In this document: in pieces, positions 1 through 7,307 of the stretch
Position numbering within the stretch: the first letter of the stretch is position 1
Layout: every line of letters begins with the position of its first letter
Origin: Amycolatopsis vancoresmycina
GTDB lineage: Bacteria > Actinomycetota > Actinomycetes > Mycobacteriales > Pseudonocardiaceae
DNA: 64,000 nt
Assembly: GCF_000716785.1 (NCBI RefSeq)
Contig: NZ_JNYY01000014.1
Location: 248,001-312,000 of the forward strand
Direction: 5' to 3'
Made by a program: the position numbers and the translations under genes
The notes under the pieces: model-generated
What the model was told of the DNA's origin: nothing
Database searches by the model: none
What the model saw: only the letters and a program-made list of their open reading frames with translations

Positions 1-10
1 GGAGGGTTAA

Positions 11-44
11 CCCCGGCGAGCGGAACGGTCTCTCCCCGCCGGGG
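11..44. terminator. Possible hairpin terminator at window edge
   Basis: The arms CCCCGGC (11-17) and GCCGGGG (38-44) are perfectly complementary, with a 20-nt loop and no clear T-run. This could end a gene lying to the left of the window. The loop is long, so support is weak. Confidence 0.25.
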
Positions 45-113
45 AAGCATCGACAACGCCACGGTCGCTGTGATAGTTGAACGCGGAACGTCTGAAGGCG
101 AGTGGAGCGATAC

Positions 114-338
114 GTGAGCGATCACCAGGAGCGGGTGCCGGCCTGCCGGCGGTACCAGTGCGACGAGCCGGCCCTCTGGCGGAGGATGTGCGCGGCTCAC
201 TGGGCTCGCTGGCAGAACGGGACCGACCCGCTCGACCAGCCCGGCGACGACGGCCACGCCCCCGAAGCCCGGGTGTGGCAGCCGCCGTTGCGGGAGACCA
301 GCGTGTCGCGGCGGAAGCCACCCGGCCGTCCCCTGTGA
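114..338 (+). CDS. Small Cys/His zinc-ribbon-like protein
   Basis: A 74-codon protein with no function I can name. Near its N-terminus it carries C-x4-C, then C-x2-H followed by W-x2-W (CRRYQC ... MCAAHWARW). This resembles the small putative zinc-binding motif C-x4-C..P..RG-x-C-x2-H-Y-x-R-W seen in actinobacterial and actinophage small proteins and beside HNH nuclease domains. No HNH residues follow; the remainder is Pro/Arg-rich and probably disordered. I chose the GTG at 114 because GGAG lies 6 nt upstream; a GTG at 102 in the same frame is an alternative. It stands alone, and the next gene is convergent. A nucleic-acid-binding role is inference only. Confidence 0.55.
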   Translation: MSDHQERVPACRRYQCDEPALWRRMCAAHWARWQNGTDPLDQPGDDGHAPEARVWQPPLRETSVSRRKPPGRPL

Positions 339-365
339 CGGCGGCCGGGCGGCTCCGCAGCGGGT

Positions 366-1223
366 TCAGCGCGTCCCGGCGACCTCGGCCACGGTCACGC
401 CGATCGGGGTGGCCGGGCGGCCGATGAGCGTGCGGAGATCGGCCGTGGTTTCGGCGAGCAGGCCGTCCCTGGTGTTGGCGTCCAGCGCGACGAGGAAGCC
501 GGCGACCGGTTCCGGCAGGCCCGCCTCGGTGAGCGCCTTGGCGTGCTCGTCGGCCGGCAGGTCGACGTACCGGGTCTCGCGGCCGGTGGCCTTGCCGACC
601 TCGGCGGCCAGGTCCGCGTACGAGTAGGCGGTGTCCCCGGCGAGCTCGTAGACCTTGCCCTCGTGCCCTTCGCCGGTCAGCACGGCGACCGCGGCCGCGG
701 CGTAGTCCGCGCGGGCGGCGCCGGCGACCCGGCCGTCACCCGCGCTGCCGACGAAGCTGCCGGTCTCGGCGGCCTGCTTGATCGTGTCGGCGTAGTTCTC
801 GTGGTACCAGTTGTTGCGCAGGATGGTGGCGGTCAGGCCGGACGCCTCGATGAGTTCCTCGGTCGCCTTGTGCTCCGGGGCCAGTACCAGCGCCGACGTC
901 GTCGCGCGCGGTGCGCTGGTGTAGACGAGGTGGCCCACCCCGGCCTGCTTCGCCGCTTCGATGACCGCCTCGTGCTGCTCGACCCGCTTGCCGACCTCGC
1001 TGCTCGAAACCAGCAGCACCTTGTCGGCGCCCTTGAACGCGGTGACGAGGCTTTCGGGGTCGGTGTAGTCCGCGCGGCGCACCTCGACGCCGCGTTCGGC
1101 CAGCCCGGCGGCCTTCTCCGGGGTGCGGACCGCGGCGACGACCTGGTCGGCGGGCAGCTTCTCGAGCAGGCCTTCGACGACGAGCTTGCCGAGGTGGCCG
1201 GTGGCGCCGGTGACGACGATCAT
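366..1223 (-). CDS. NmrA-like NAD(P)-binding oxidoreductase
   Basis: A 285-aa Rossmann-fold protein of the NmrA/QOR2-like atypical SDR family. The dinucleotide-binding motif TGATGHLG sits at about residues 5-12, and the sequence stays collinear with the family to the C-terminus. Members reduce quinones or act as NADPH sensors; the substrate here is unknown. Start: the ATG at 1223 has AAGGAG 5 nt upstream, which favours it over the in-frame ATG at 1244. It is divergent from an HxlR regulator across about 140 bp containing inverted repeats, the usual arrangement for HxlR/QorR-type redox regulators and their target oxidoreductase. It is therefore probably repressed by the neighbour and induced by electrophilic or quinone stress (inference). 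Confidence 0.85.
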   Translation of the reverse strand: MIVVTGATGHLGKLVVEGLLEKLPADQVVAAVRTPEKAAGLAERGVEVRRADYTDPESLVTAFKGADKVLLVSSSEVGKRVEQHEAVIEAAKQAGVGHLVYTSAPRATTSALVLAPEHKATEELIEASGLTATILRNNWYHENYADTIKQAAETGSFVGSAGDGRVAGAARADYAAAAVAVLTGEGHEGKVYELAGDTAYSYADLAAEVGKATGRETRYVDLPADEHAKALTEAGLPEPVAGFLVALDANTRDGLLAETTADLRTLIGRPATPIGVTVAEVAGTR

Positions 1224-1264
1224 GAGAACTCCTTGAAGGTTCAAGTACCTGGCTCCTGGAGGAT

Positions 1265-1300
1265 GTACTAACTTTTAGAAAGTACCAACTCATTGTTAGT
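1265..1300. promoter_or_regulatory. Operator-like inverted repeats between NmrA oxidoreductase and HxlR gene
   Basis: GTACT (1265-1269) and AGTAC (1281-1285) form an inverted repeat with 11 nt between. It overlaps a second pair, ACTAAC (1267-1272) and GTTAGT (1295-1300). The region is strikingly AT-rich for this genome and lies between the divergent start codons. GTAC-containing palindromes are typical for HxlR-family operators; binding is inferred. Confidence 0.5.
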
Positions 1301-1366
1301 GCCGTCACATCCATCGTGCAAACTCTTGGGTAGTATCGAGGGGTGGATGGACAACGAGGTGACGGC

Positions 1367-1753
1367 GTGTCCGACGCCGAGCACGAGGCGCTGATCGCCG
1401 ACGTCTTCAGTGCCGCCTGCGCGTCCCGGGCCGTGCTGGAACACGTCACCGGCCGGTGGGGGGTGCTCGCCCTCGTCGCGCTGAACGACGGCGTCTTCCG
1501 GTTCAACGCGCTGCGCCGCCGGGTGCAGGGGGTCAGCGAGAAGATGCTCGCCCAGACGCTGCAGGCGCTCGAGCGCGACGGCTTCGTGCACCGCGACGCG
1601 CGCCCGACGATCCCGCCGCACGTGGAGTACAGCCTCACGCCCGCCGGGCAGGAGGTGGCCCGGCGGCTGCTGGCGCTGATCGAGGTGCTCGAAGCCGGTG
1701 TGCCCGCCGTGCTGGCGGCCCAGGCGCGGTACGACGAGGCGAAGGGCGCCTGA
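1367..1753 (+). CDS. HxlR-family winged-helix regulator
   Basis: A 128-aa DUF24/HxlR transcription factor. The family signature of an N-terminal Cys followed by G-R-W is present (C at about residue 13, then VTGRWGVLALVAL). The winged helix follows (FNALRRRVQGVSEKML), ending with the wing motif VEYSLTPAG. The single N-terminal Cys sits where redox-sensing members such as QorR carry theirs. I chose the GTG at 1367 because GAGGTGA lies 5 nt upstream; a GTG at 1343 in frame would add eight residues. It probably controls the divergent oxidoreductase and itself through the repeats at 1265-1300. Confidence 0.85.
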   Translation: MSDAEHEALIADVFSAACASRAVLEHVTGRWGVLALVALNDGVFRFNALRRRVQGVSEKMLAQTLQALERDGFVHRDARPTIPPHVEYSLTPAGQEVARRLLALIEVLEAGVPAVLAAQARYDEAKGA

Positions 1754-1861
1754 CGCCGGGCGAATCCTCTTGCGGGACAACGGGTCCGCGCGGGACTTCG
1801 AAAGCGTCGAAAGTTTTACGCGGCGGAAATCTCCCATTGCACTGTGTCGGCGCGGGCGTTA

Positions 1862-1875
1862 TGTTAGCGCTCACA
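1862..1875. promoter_or_regulatory. LacI-type operator upstream of arabinofuranosidase gene
   Basis: TGTTAGCGCTCACA is a 14-bp palindrome with one mismatched pair, centred on GCGC. It matches the usual shape of LacI/GalR-family operators (TGTTAGCGCTAACA type) found before secreted arabinan- and xylan-degrading enzymes in actinomycetes. It lies 115 bp before the start codon. The cognate repressor is not obvious in this window: the LacI gene at 4927 has a different palindrome. Confidence 0.6.
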
Positions 1876-1989
1876 ATCGCTCCGCCTGTGCCGTCCCAGC
1901 GTGTCGGTGATCGAGGAGGAGGTTGGCAACGTCGCCGGCCCGCGCACCTGTCGAATCGACGATTTCCGCACCGCACCAGGAGATCACCC

Positions 1990-3336
1990 ATGGCACGACA
2001 GCCGAGAACTCCCCGCGTCATCGCCTCCGCCGTCCTCGCGGCCGGCACGCTCGTCGCCGGTCTGCTGGCCGGTGGCGGCACGTCCCAAGCGGCCACGCAG
2101 GGCCCGTGCGACATCTACGCGGCCGGTGGCACCCCTTGCGTCGCCGCGCATTCGACGACTCGCGCGTTGTACGGCGCCTACAACGGCCCGCTGTACCAGG
2201 TCCGGCGCGCGTCGGACAGCGCCACGCGTGACATCGGCGTGCTGAGCGCCGGCGGGGTGGCCAACGCCGCGACCCAGGATTCGTTCTGCGCCGGGACGAC
2301 CTGCCTGATCACGGTCATCTACGACCAGTCGGGCCGGAACAACCGCCTCACTCAGGCGCCGCCGGGCGGGTTCCAGGGGCCGGCCGCGGGCGGGTACGAC
2401 AACCTCGCCAACGCCACCGCGGCGCCGATCACCGTGGGCGGGCATAAGGCTTACGGCGTCTACGTGGCTCCCGGTACGGGCTACCGCAACAACAACACCA
2501 ACGGCATCGCCACCGGTGACCAGCCGGAAGGCATGTACGCGATCTTCGACGGCACGCATTACAACGGTGGTTGCTGCTTCGACTACGGCAATGCCGAACG
2601 CAACAGCCGTGACAACGGCAACGGCACGATGGAGGCCATCTACTTCGGCAACATCAAGGTCTGGGGCTACGGCGCCGGCAACGGCCCGTGGCCGATGAAG
2701 AAGGAAGGCGCCATCATCCTCGGCATCGGCGGCGACAACAGCGTCGGCGCCCGCGGCACCTTCTACGAAGGCGTGATGACGTCCGGTTATCCGTCGGACG
2801 CCACGGAAAGCGCGGTGCAGGCGAACATCACCGCGGCCGGCTACGCCACGAGTTCCGCGGGCACCGGGCTGACGCCGGGCACGTCCGTTTCGCTGCGCGC
2901 CACCACCGCCTGCTGCACCGACCGCTACATCCACCACACGGGGTCCACTGTGGACACCGCGGTGATCGGCAGCGGCAGCTCCGCCACCGAAAAGGGCAAC
3001 GCGTCCTGGACCGTCCGGACCGGACTCGGCAGCTCGTCGTGCGTGTCGTTCGAGTCGAAGAACGTGCCGGGCCAGTACCTGCGGCACCAGAACTACGAGC
3101 TGTACCTGCAGGCCAACGACGGGAGCTCGCTGTTCGCCCAGGACGCGACCTTCTGCCCGGAGGCCGGGCACAACGGGCAGGGTGCGTCGCTGCGGTCGCT
3201 CAACTTCCCCGACCGGTACGTGCGGCACTACGCCAACATCGTGTACATCGCCGCCAACGGCGGTTCGAACACCTTCGACAACGCCAACGCCTACAACGAC
3301 GACGTGAGCTGGCTCGTCAGCTCTCCGTGGTCCTGA
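1990..3336 (+). CDS. abfB: Secreted alpha-L-arabinofuranosidase B (GH54 + CBM42)
   Basis: A 448-aa exported enzyme that should release terminal arabinofuranose from arabinan or arabinoxylan. A Sec signal peptide (Arg-rich start, hydrophobic core, cleavage near SQAAT) covers about residues 1-36. The GH54 catalytic domain runs from about 38 to 300, beginning PCDIYAAGGTPCVAAHS, with the conserved vicinal Cys pair in GGCCFDYGN. The likely nucleophile is Glu215 in MEAIYFG. The C-terminal AbfB/CBM42 arabinose-binding domain runs from about 310 to 448, with repeated RYIHH, QYLRHQ and RYVRHY sugar-site motifs. AGGAG lies 8 nt before the ATG. Regulation is likely through the LacI-type operator at 1862-1875. 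The next gene, also exported, follows after 28 bp and may be co-transcribed. Confidence 0.92.
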   Translation: MARQPRTPRVIASAVLAAGTLVAGLLAGGGTSQAATQGPCDIYAAGGTPCVAAHSTTRALYGAYNGPLYQVRRASDSATRDIGVLSAGGVANAATQDSFCAGTTCLITVIYDQSGRNNRLTQAPPGGFQGPAAGGYDNLANATAAPITVGGHKAYGVYVAPGTGYRNNNTNGIATGDQPEGMYAIFDGTHYNGGCCFDYGNAERNSRDNGNGTMEAIYFGNIKVWGYGAGNGPWPMKKEGAIILGIGGDNSVGARGTFYEGVMTSGYPSDATESAVQANITAAGYATSSAGTGLTPGTSVSLRATTACCTDRYIHHTGSTVDTAVIGSGSSATEKGNASWTVRTGLGSSSCVSFESKNVPGQYLRHQNYELYLQANDGSSLFAQDATFCPEAGHNGQGASLRSLNFPDRYVRHYANIVYIAANGGSNTFDNANAYNDDVSWLVSSPWS

Positions 3337-3364
3337 TATCCGCCCGACGAGGAAGGATGCCCGG

Positions 3365-4594
3365 ATGCGCTTCAGCCGGACCGCAGTCATCCTGGCCGTT
3401 TCCGCGTCGCTGCTGAGCCCGGCGGTGGCGGACGCGGCGTCCGCCCCGCCGGGGCCGGTCACGCTGACGGAGTCGTCGCTCCAAGGCGTGCACGGGGTTT
3501 CGCCCGACGTCACGGTCCGCAACGTGCTCACCGTGACCGCGAGCGGCACGGCCCTGCGCGTCCGGCTGGGCAACCCGTTCGGGGCCAGCCCGCTGCGGGT
3601 GCGGTCGGTGTGGGTCGGGCGGCAGCCGTCGCCCGGGTCACCGGCACTGGCGCCGGGCTCGAACCGCCGCGCGACCTTCGGTTTCCGGCACGCGGTGACG
3701 ATCCCGCCGGGCGCGAGCGCCTGGACCGATCCCCTGCCGCTGTCCGTGCGGCGCGGCGACCGCGTCGCGGTGAGCGTGTACGCGCCCGGGTCACCGGTCG
3801 ACGACCACACGTTCCCGCCGCCGGAGACGAGCACGCCGGGGTCGTTCGCCTCGGCCGGGCCGGGTGACGCCGGCGCGGACGAGTCGGGCCGGGCCTACGG
3901 CGCCTTCGCGCCCGGCGTGTTGTGGTGGGCGGACGCGATCAGTGCGGCGTCCGCCGCCCGCGGCACGATCGTCGCGCTCGGCGACTCGATCACCGACGGC
4001 TACAACGCGTTCGGCGGCGGCCCCCGGTGGACCGACGTGCTCGCCGAGCGCATCGCGACGCGCCCGCCGTCGCGGCGGCTGTCGGTGGCGAACGCCGGGA
4101 TCAGCGGCAACACCGTCAGCGTGCAGCCGAACCCGTACGACCCGACCGGCCAGTGCTGCGGGCCGCCGGCGCCGGCCCGGCTCGACCGGGACGTGCTCTC
4201 CCTGCCCGGCGTGCGGTACGTCCTCCTGCTGGAGGGGACGAACGACCTCGGCGGCGGCGACTACGCGCCCCCGGCACCGGCCGCGCAGGTCATCGGCGCG
4301 ATGCGGACCATCGCCGGGCGGGTGCACGCGGCGGGCCGCCGGATCGTCGGCGCGACCATCCTGCCGATGTGCAACGCGGCGGGCGGCCCGAAGGAGCAGG
4401 CCCGGCTGGCGGTCAACGCGTGGATCCGCACTTCGGGCACGTTCGACGCGGTGCTCGACTTCGACGCGGTGCTGCGCGACCCGGCCGACCCGACGGTGAT
4501 CCGCGCGGACCGGCGAACCGACTGCTACCACCCGAACGCGGCCGGGGACCGCCTGCTGGGCGACTCGATCGACCTCCGGGTGTTCGGGTTGTGA
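3365..4594 (+). CDS. Secreted SGNH/GDSL-family hydrolase
   Basis: A 409-aa exported esterase of the SGNH superfamily. A signal peptide ends near residue 24 (VADAAS). A beta-rich N-terminal accessory region covers about 25-195. The hydrolase domain then begins at GDSITDG, with catalytic Ser208. Block III is GTND (about 297-300). The Asp/His of block V are Asp386 and His389 in DCYHPN. The N-terminal extension is shared with secreted actinomycete SGNH proteins thought to act on acylated polysaccharides or lipids. RBS AGGAAGG lies upstream of the ATG. The gene follows abfB closely, which suggests removal of acyl decorations from arabinoxylan (inference). Confidence 0.85.
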   Translation: MRFSRTAVILAVSASLLSPAVADAASAPPGPVTLTESSLQGVHGVSPDVTVRNVLTVTASGTALRVRLGNPFGASPLRVRSVWVGRQPSPGSPALAPGSNRRATFGFRHAVTIPPGASAWTDPLPLSVRRGDRVAVSVYAPGSPVDDHTFPPPETSTPGSFASAGPGDAGADESGRAYGAFAPGVLWWADAISAASAARGTIVALGDSITDGYNAFGGGPRWTDVLAERIATRPPSRRLSVANAGISGNTVSVQPNPYDPTGQCCGPPAPARLDRDVLSLPGVRYVLLLEGTNDLGGGDYAPPAPAAQVIGAMRTIAGRVHAAGRRIVGATILPMCNAAGGPKEQARLAVNAWIRTSGTFDAVLDFDAVLRDPADPTVIRADRRTDCYHPNAAGDRLLGDSIDLRVFGL

Positions 4595-4600
4595 AGGGCT

Positions 4601-4744
4601 TCAGGGCCGCTCGGGCCGGTCCGGCTTCGGCGGCCGCGGATCACTGACCGGCCGCGGCTTGCGGGCCGGGGTGGGCCGCGGTTCCCGGGCGCGCGCCCGG
4701 CGGGCGCCGAGAACGGTGACGATCAGCTGATCGATGGGGGACAT
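4601..4744 (-). CDS. 47-aa Pro/Arg-rich small protein preceded by a LacI operator
   Basis: A 47-codon gene starting ATG at 4744 with a strong RBS (GGAGAGG, 5 nt spacing) and ending TGA at 4601. The first 14 residues (MSPIDQLIVTVLGA) could form a short amphipathic or hydrophobic helix; the rest is Arg/Pro-rich and cationic. I recognise no family. Its promoter region contains the perfect 18-bp palindrome GATCGAACCGGTTCGATC at 4766-4783, the best copy of the LacI-family operator that also flanks the ABC transporter operon. It is therefore probably under the same repressor. The clear RBS plus operator is the main reason to believe it is real. Confidence 0.55.
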   Translation of the reverse strand: MSPIDQLIVTVLGARRARAREPRPTPARKPRPVSDPRPPKPDRPERP

Positions 4745-4765
4745 CCGAGCCTCTCCGCAACGAGC

Positions 4766-4783
4766 GATCGAACCGGTTCGATC
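4766..4783. promoter_or_regulatory. LacI-family operator, copy 1 (perfect 18-bp palindrome)
   Basis: GATCGAACCGGTTCGATC is perfectly self-complementary. Its core GAACCGGTTC recurs at 5962-5971 and 6037-6050, around the LacI gene start and the ABC operon. It sits 22 bp before the start codon of the small gene ending at 4601. Confidence 0.75.
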
Positions 4784-4817
4784 ATGTTCACCTTAGGGCA
4801 GGTGTAGTGCGGACGGC

Positions 4818-4849
4818 ACCGGCCGAACAGCGGAAGCGGTTCGGCCGGT
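4818..4849 (-). terminator. Hairpin downstream of lacI-type regulator
   Basis: ACCGGCCGAAC (4818-4828) and GTTCGGCCGGT (4839-4849) form a perfect 11-bp stem with a 10-nt loop, about 80 nt past the stop of the LacI gene. No T-run is present, as is common in actinomycetes. It separates the regulator from the small gene further left. Confidence 0.5.
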
Positions 4850-4926
4850 GGTGGGAATCGACGCCGGGTTGTGTGCCGGTTCCGGGCCGGTCGTGCCGGG
4901 GCGCCGGGTCCTGGCCGGCCCGTCCG

Positions 4927-5940
4927 CTAGCGCCGCGGTCGCGCCCCGGTGCTGGACCGCAGGGAGATCGGCGGCTCCAGCAGCGCGTGCCGCGGCGCCG
5001 CGTCCCGGTCCGCGATCTGCGCCAGCAGCAGGTCCACCGCGAGCCTGCCCAAGTCCGTTGCCGGGACGTCGGCCGCCGTGAGCGGGGGGTGGAAGTCCTC
5101 CGCCAGGCGCTCTGCGATCACGCCCGTCAACGAAAAGTCGCGGGGCACCTCCAACCCCGCCCGGTGCAACGCGCGCTGCACTCCCGGCAGGGCCGCTTCG
5201 TTGATCGTCACCGCCGCCGTCACCGCCGGCCACTGGGTCCGGATCTGCTCGAAACAGGCCAGTCCCGCCGCCGCCTCGTCCGCGCAGCACACCGTGCGCG
5301 CCCGCAGGCCGCGCGCCGCCGTCGCCGCCAGGAACCCCGTTGCCGACCGGAGGGCCGGGCCGTAGCCCGCCGCGACCAGCTCCGCCGACCGGTTGATCAG
5401 CACGACCTCCTCGTGGCCGAGGTCGGCGAGGTGGTGGACGCAGCGCGTGATCAGCCCGCCGTAGTCGACGTCGACCCACCAGGACGCCCCGGGGTGCTCG
5501 ACGTGGCCGATCGTCACGAACGGCAGGCTCGCCTGGCTCAGCCGCTCGACCCGCGGGTCCTCGAGGAGGATCTCCATCAGGATCACGCCGTCGACGCGCC
5601 GGCCGGTCACGATGCGCTCGAACGACCGGTCGTGGTCGCCGCCGCTGGGGGAGAGCAGGACGTCGAGGTCGTGGGCCGCGGCCGCGTCGACGACGCTACC
5701 CACGAACCCCAGCTGGACGTCGGTCAGCCGGCGGCTGGCCGGCGGCACGACCAGGCCCAGCGTGCGCGTCCGGCCCTCGGCCAGCGCCCTCGCGCTCGCG
5801 TTGGGCCGGTAGCCGAGCTCGGCGATGACGTCGTTGATGCGCTGCACGGTGGCCGCCGACACCGGGCGTTTGCCGCTGAGCGCGTACGACACGGTGCTGC
5901 GCGACACCCCCGCGCGCCGCGCGATCTCCCCGATGTTCAT
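4927..5940 (-). CDS. LacI-family repressor of the adjacent sugar ABC operon
   Basis: A 337-aa LacI/GalR regulator. The N-terminal helix-turn-helix is textbook (IGEIARRAGVSRSTVSYALSG), followed by the hinge motif YRPNASARALAEGRT. The periplasmic-binding-protein-like effector domain spans about residues 60-335. The start is the ATG at 5940 (GGGAG 4 nt upstream), favoured over an in-frame upstream ATG at 5955 because the family begins right at the HTH. It is divergent from the ABC transporter operon, with two GAACCGGTTC palindromes in the shared promoter region and a third near 4775. It most likely represses the transporter and itself until an inducer sugar, probably an oligosaccharide, binds. 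Inducer identity is unknown. Confidence 0.92.
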   Translation of the reverse strand: MNIGEIARRAGVSRSTVSYALSGKRPVSAATVQRINDVIAELGYRPNASARALAEGRTRTLGLVVPPASRRLTDVQLGFVGSVVDAAAAHDLDVLLSPSGGDHDRSFERIVTGRRVDGVILMEILLEDPRVERLSQASLPFVTIGHVEHPGASWWVDVDYGGLITRCVHHLADLGHEEVVLINRSAELVAAGYGPALRSATGFLAATAARGLRARTVCCADEAAAGLACFEQIRTQWPAVTAAVTINEAALPGVQRALHRAGLEVPRDFSLTGVIAERLAEDFHPPLTAADVPATDLGRLAVDLLLAQIADRDAAPRHALLEPPISLRSSTGARPRR

Positions 5941-5961
5941 GCCACTCCCGACCATCGTCCA

Positions 5962-5971
5962 GAACCGGTTC
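5962..5971. promoter_or_regulatory. LacI-family operator, copy 2 (lacI promoter)
   Basis: The GAACCGGTTC core is palindromic, with only the right flank (CGATC) matching the extended copies. It lies 22 bp upstream of the lacI start codon and fits autoregulation. Confidence 0.65.
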
Positions 5972-6036
5972 GATCGTAGTACACGCAGTATTGCGCAGGA
6001 GCCGCCGCGGGGTTTACGGTGACGCGGCCTCGGTCA

Positions 6037-6050
6037 TCGAACCGGTTCGA
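6037..6050. promoter_or_regulatory. LacI-family operator, copy 3 (ABC operon promoter)
   Basis: TCGAACCGGTTCGA is a perfect 14-bp palindrome 22 bp before the start codon of the solute-binding protein gene. It is a likely roadblock or promoter-occlusion site for the divergent LacI repressor. Confidence 0.75.
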
Positions 6051-6072
6051 CGACGAACGGGAAGGTCCTCCC

Positions 6073-7299
6073 ATGCAGCGTCACCCGATCATCCGGCTGC
6101 TGTCGGCGGCCGTCGCCGCGACGACACTGGCGGCGTGCTCCTCCGGGACGGCCCCCGCCGCCGCCGGACCCTTCACGGTCTGGGACCCGTACCCGCAGTT
6201 CGACGCGAGCTCCGCCTGGGCGAAGGTCGTCGACAAGTGCGGTGCCGACGCCGGGGTCAAGATCGCGCGGCAGGCGTTCGACACGACCGACCTGACCAAC
6301 AAGGTGCTGCTCGCCGCCCAGCAGGGCACCGCGCCGAACGTCCTCGTCGTCGACAACCCCGTGGTCTCGACACTGGCCGAGGGGGGCGTGCTCAAGTCCA
6401 ATGCGGACAGCGGCCTCGACACCGCGCAGGTCGCCCCCAACCTGCTCGCCGCCGGCGACGTCAAGGGCCAGGCGTACGGCGTCCCGATCGGGGCGAACAC
6501 CCTCGCCCTCTACTACAACAAGGACGTGCTGACCGCGGCCGGTGTCGACCCCGCGTCCGTGCGGGACTGGGCGTCGCTCGACGCCGCCCTGGCCAAGGTG
6601 CACGCCGCCGGCAAGAAGGGCATCACGTTCTCCGCCATCGGCACCGAGGAGGGCAGTTTCCAGTTCCTGCCGTGGTTCTGGGGTGCGGGAGCGAACCTGA
6701 CCGACCTGGCCTCGCCCGCCGCCACCGCGGCCCTCGCCCAGTGGAAGTCCTGGCTGGACAAGGGGTACGCGCCGAACTCCGTGGTCGGGAACACGCAGAC
6801 GACCAGCTGGCAGGAGTTCGCGACCGGCGACTACGCCTTCGCCGAGAACGGCACCTGGCAGCTGCAGAACGCGAAGAAGGCCGGGTTCGGCTACGGTGTC
6901 CTCGCGATCCCGGCCCGTGCCGGGGGCGCGGCCCCGGCGCCGACCGGCGGCGAGTTCGTCACCGTGCCCGCGCAGAGCAGCCCGGACACCGAAAAGACCG
7001 CGGGCAAGATCGCCTCCTGCCTGACCAGCCCGGCCAACGTCCTCGACTCCGACACCGCGCTGACCTACGTGTCCGCCGTGCCTTCGGTGCAGGACAAGCA
7101 GGTCGCCGCCCAGCCCGAGTTGAAGGTGTGGGTCGACGCCGTGAAGGTCGCGAAGGGCCGCACCGGCGACAACCTCGGCACCCGGTACCCGCGGATCTCG
7201 GAACCGCTCTGGGGTGCCGTGCAGGCCGCGCTCACCGGCGCGAAGGCCCCGGACGCCGCGCTCGCGGCCGCGCAGGCGACCGCCGCGTCGGCGAAGTAG
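6073..7299 (+). CDS. Sugar ABC transporter substrate-binding lipoprotein
   Basis: A 408-aa extracellular solute-binding protein (family 1, MalE-like). It has a lipoprotein signal peptide with lipobox LAAC, so Cys22 is the lipidated residue. The mature protein has the usual two-lobe SBP signatures, including YGVPIGANTLALYYNKDV and GENGTWQLQ-like segments near the hinge. GGGAAGG lies 7 nt before the ATG at 6073. It is the first gene of the operon SBP-permease-permease-glycosidase. No ATP-binding subunit is encoded here; actinomycete carbohydrate importers often borrow a shared MsiK-type ATPase from elsewhere. The ligand is not readable from sequence; the downstream glycosidase suggests an alpha-linked oligosaccharide or glucosylglycerate-like compound. 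Confidence 0.9.
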   Translation: MQRHPIIRLLSAAVAATTLAACSSGTAPAAAGPFTVWDPYPQFDASSAWAKVVDKCGADAGVKIARQAFDTTDLTNKVLLAAQQGTAPNVLVVDNPVVSTLAEGGVLKSNADSGLDTAQVAPNLLAAGDVKGQAYGVPIGANTLALYYNKDVLTAAGVDPASVRDWASLDAALAKVHAAGKKGITFSAIGTEEGSFQFLPWFWGAGANLTDLASPAATAALAQWKSWLDKGYAPNSVVGNTQTTSWQEFATGDYAFAENGTWQLQNAKKAGFGYGVLAIPARAGGAAPAPTGGEFVTVPAQSSPDTEKTAGKIASCLTSPANVLDSDTALTYVSAVPSVQDKQVAAQPELKVWVDAVKVAKGRTGDNLGTRYPRISEPLWGAVQAALTGAKAPDAALAAAQATAASAK

Positions 7300-7307
7300 G
7301 CCCGCTC

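Noticed and set aside
1948..1953. TGTCGA before abfB as an ECF42 promoter
   Set aside because: A hexamer alone is common in GC-rich DNA, and it lies only about 40 bp from the start codon within a region already explained by a LacI-type operator.
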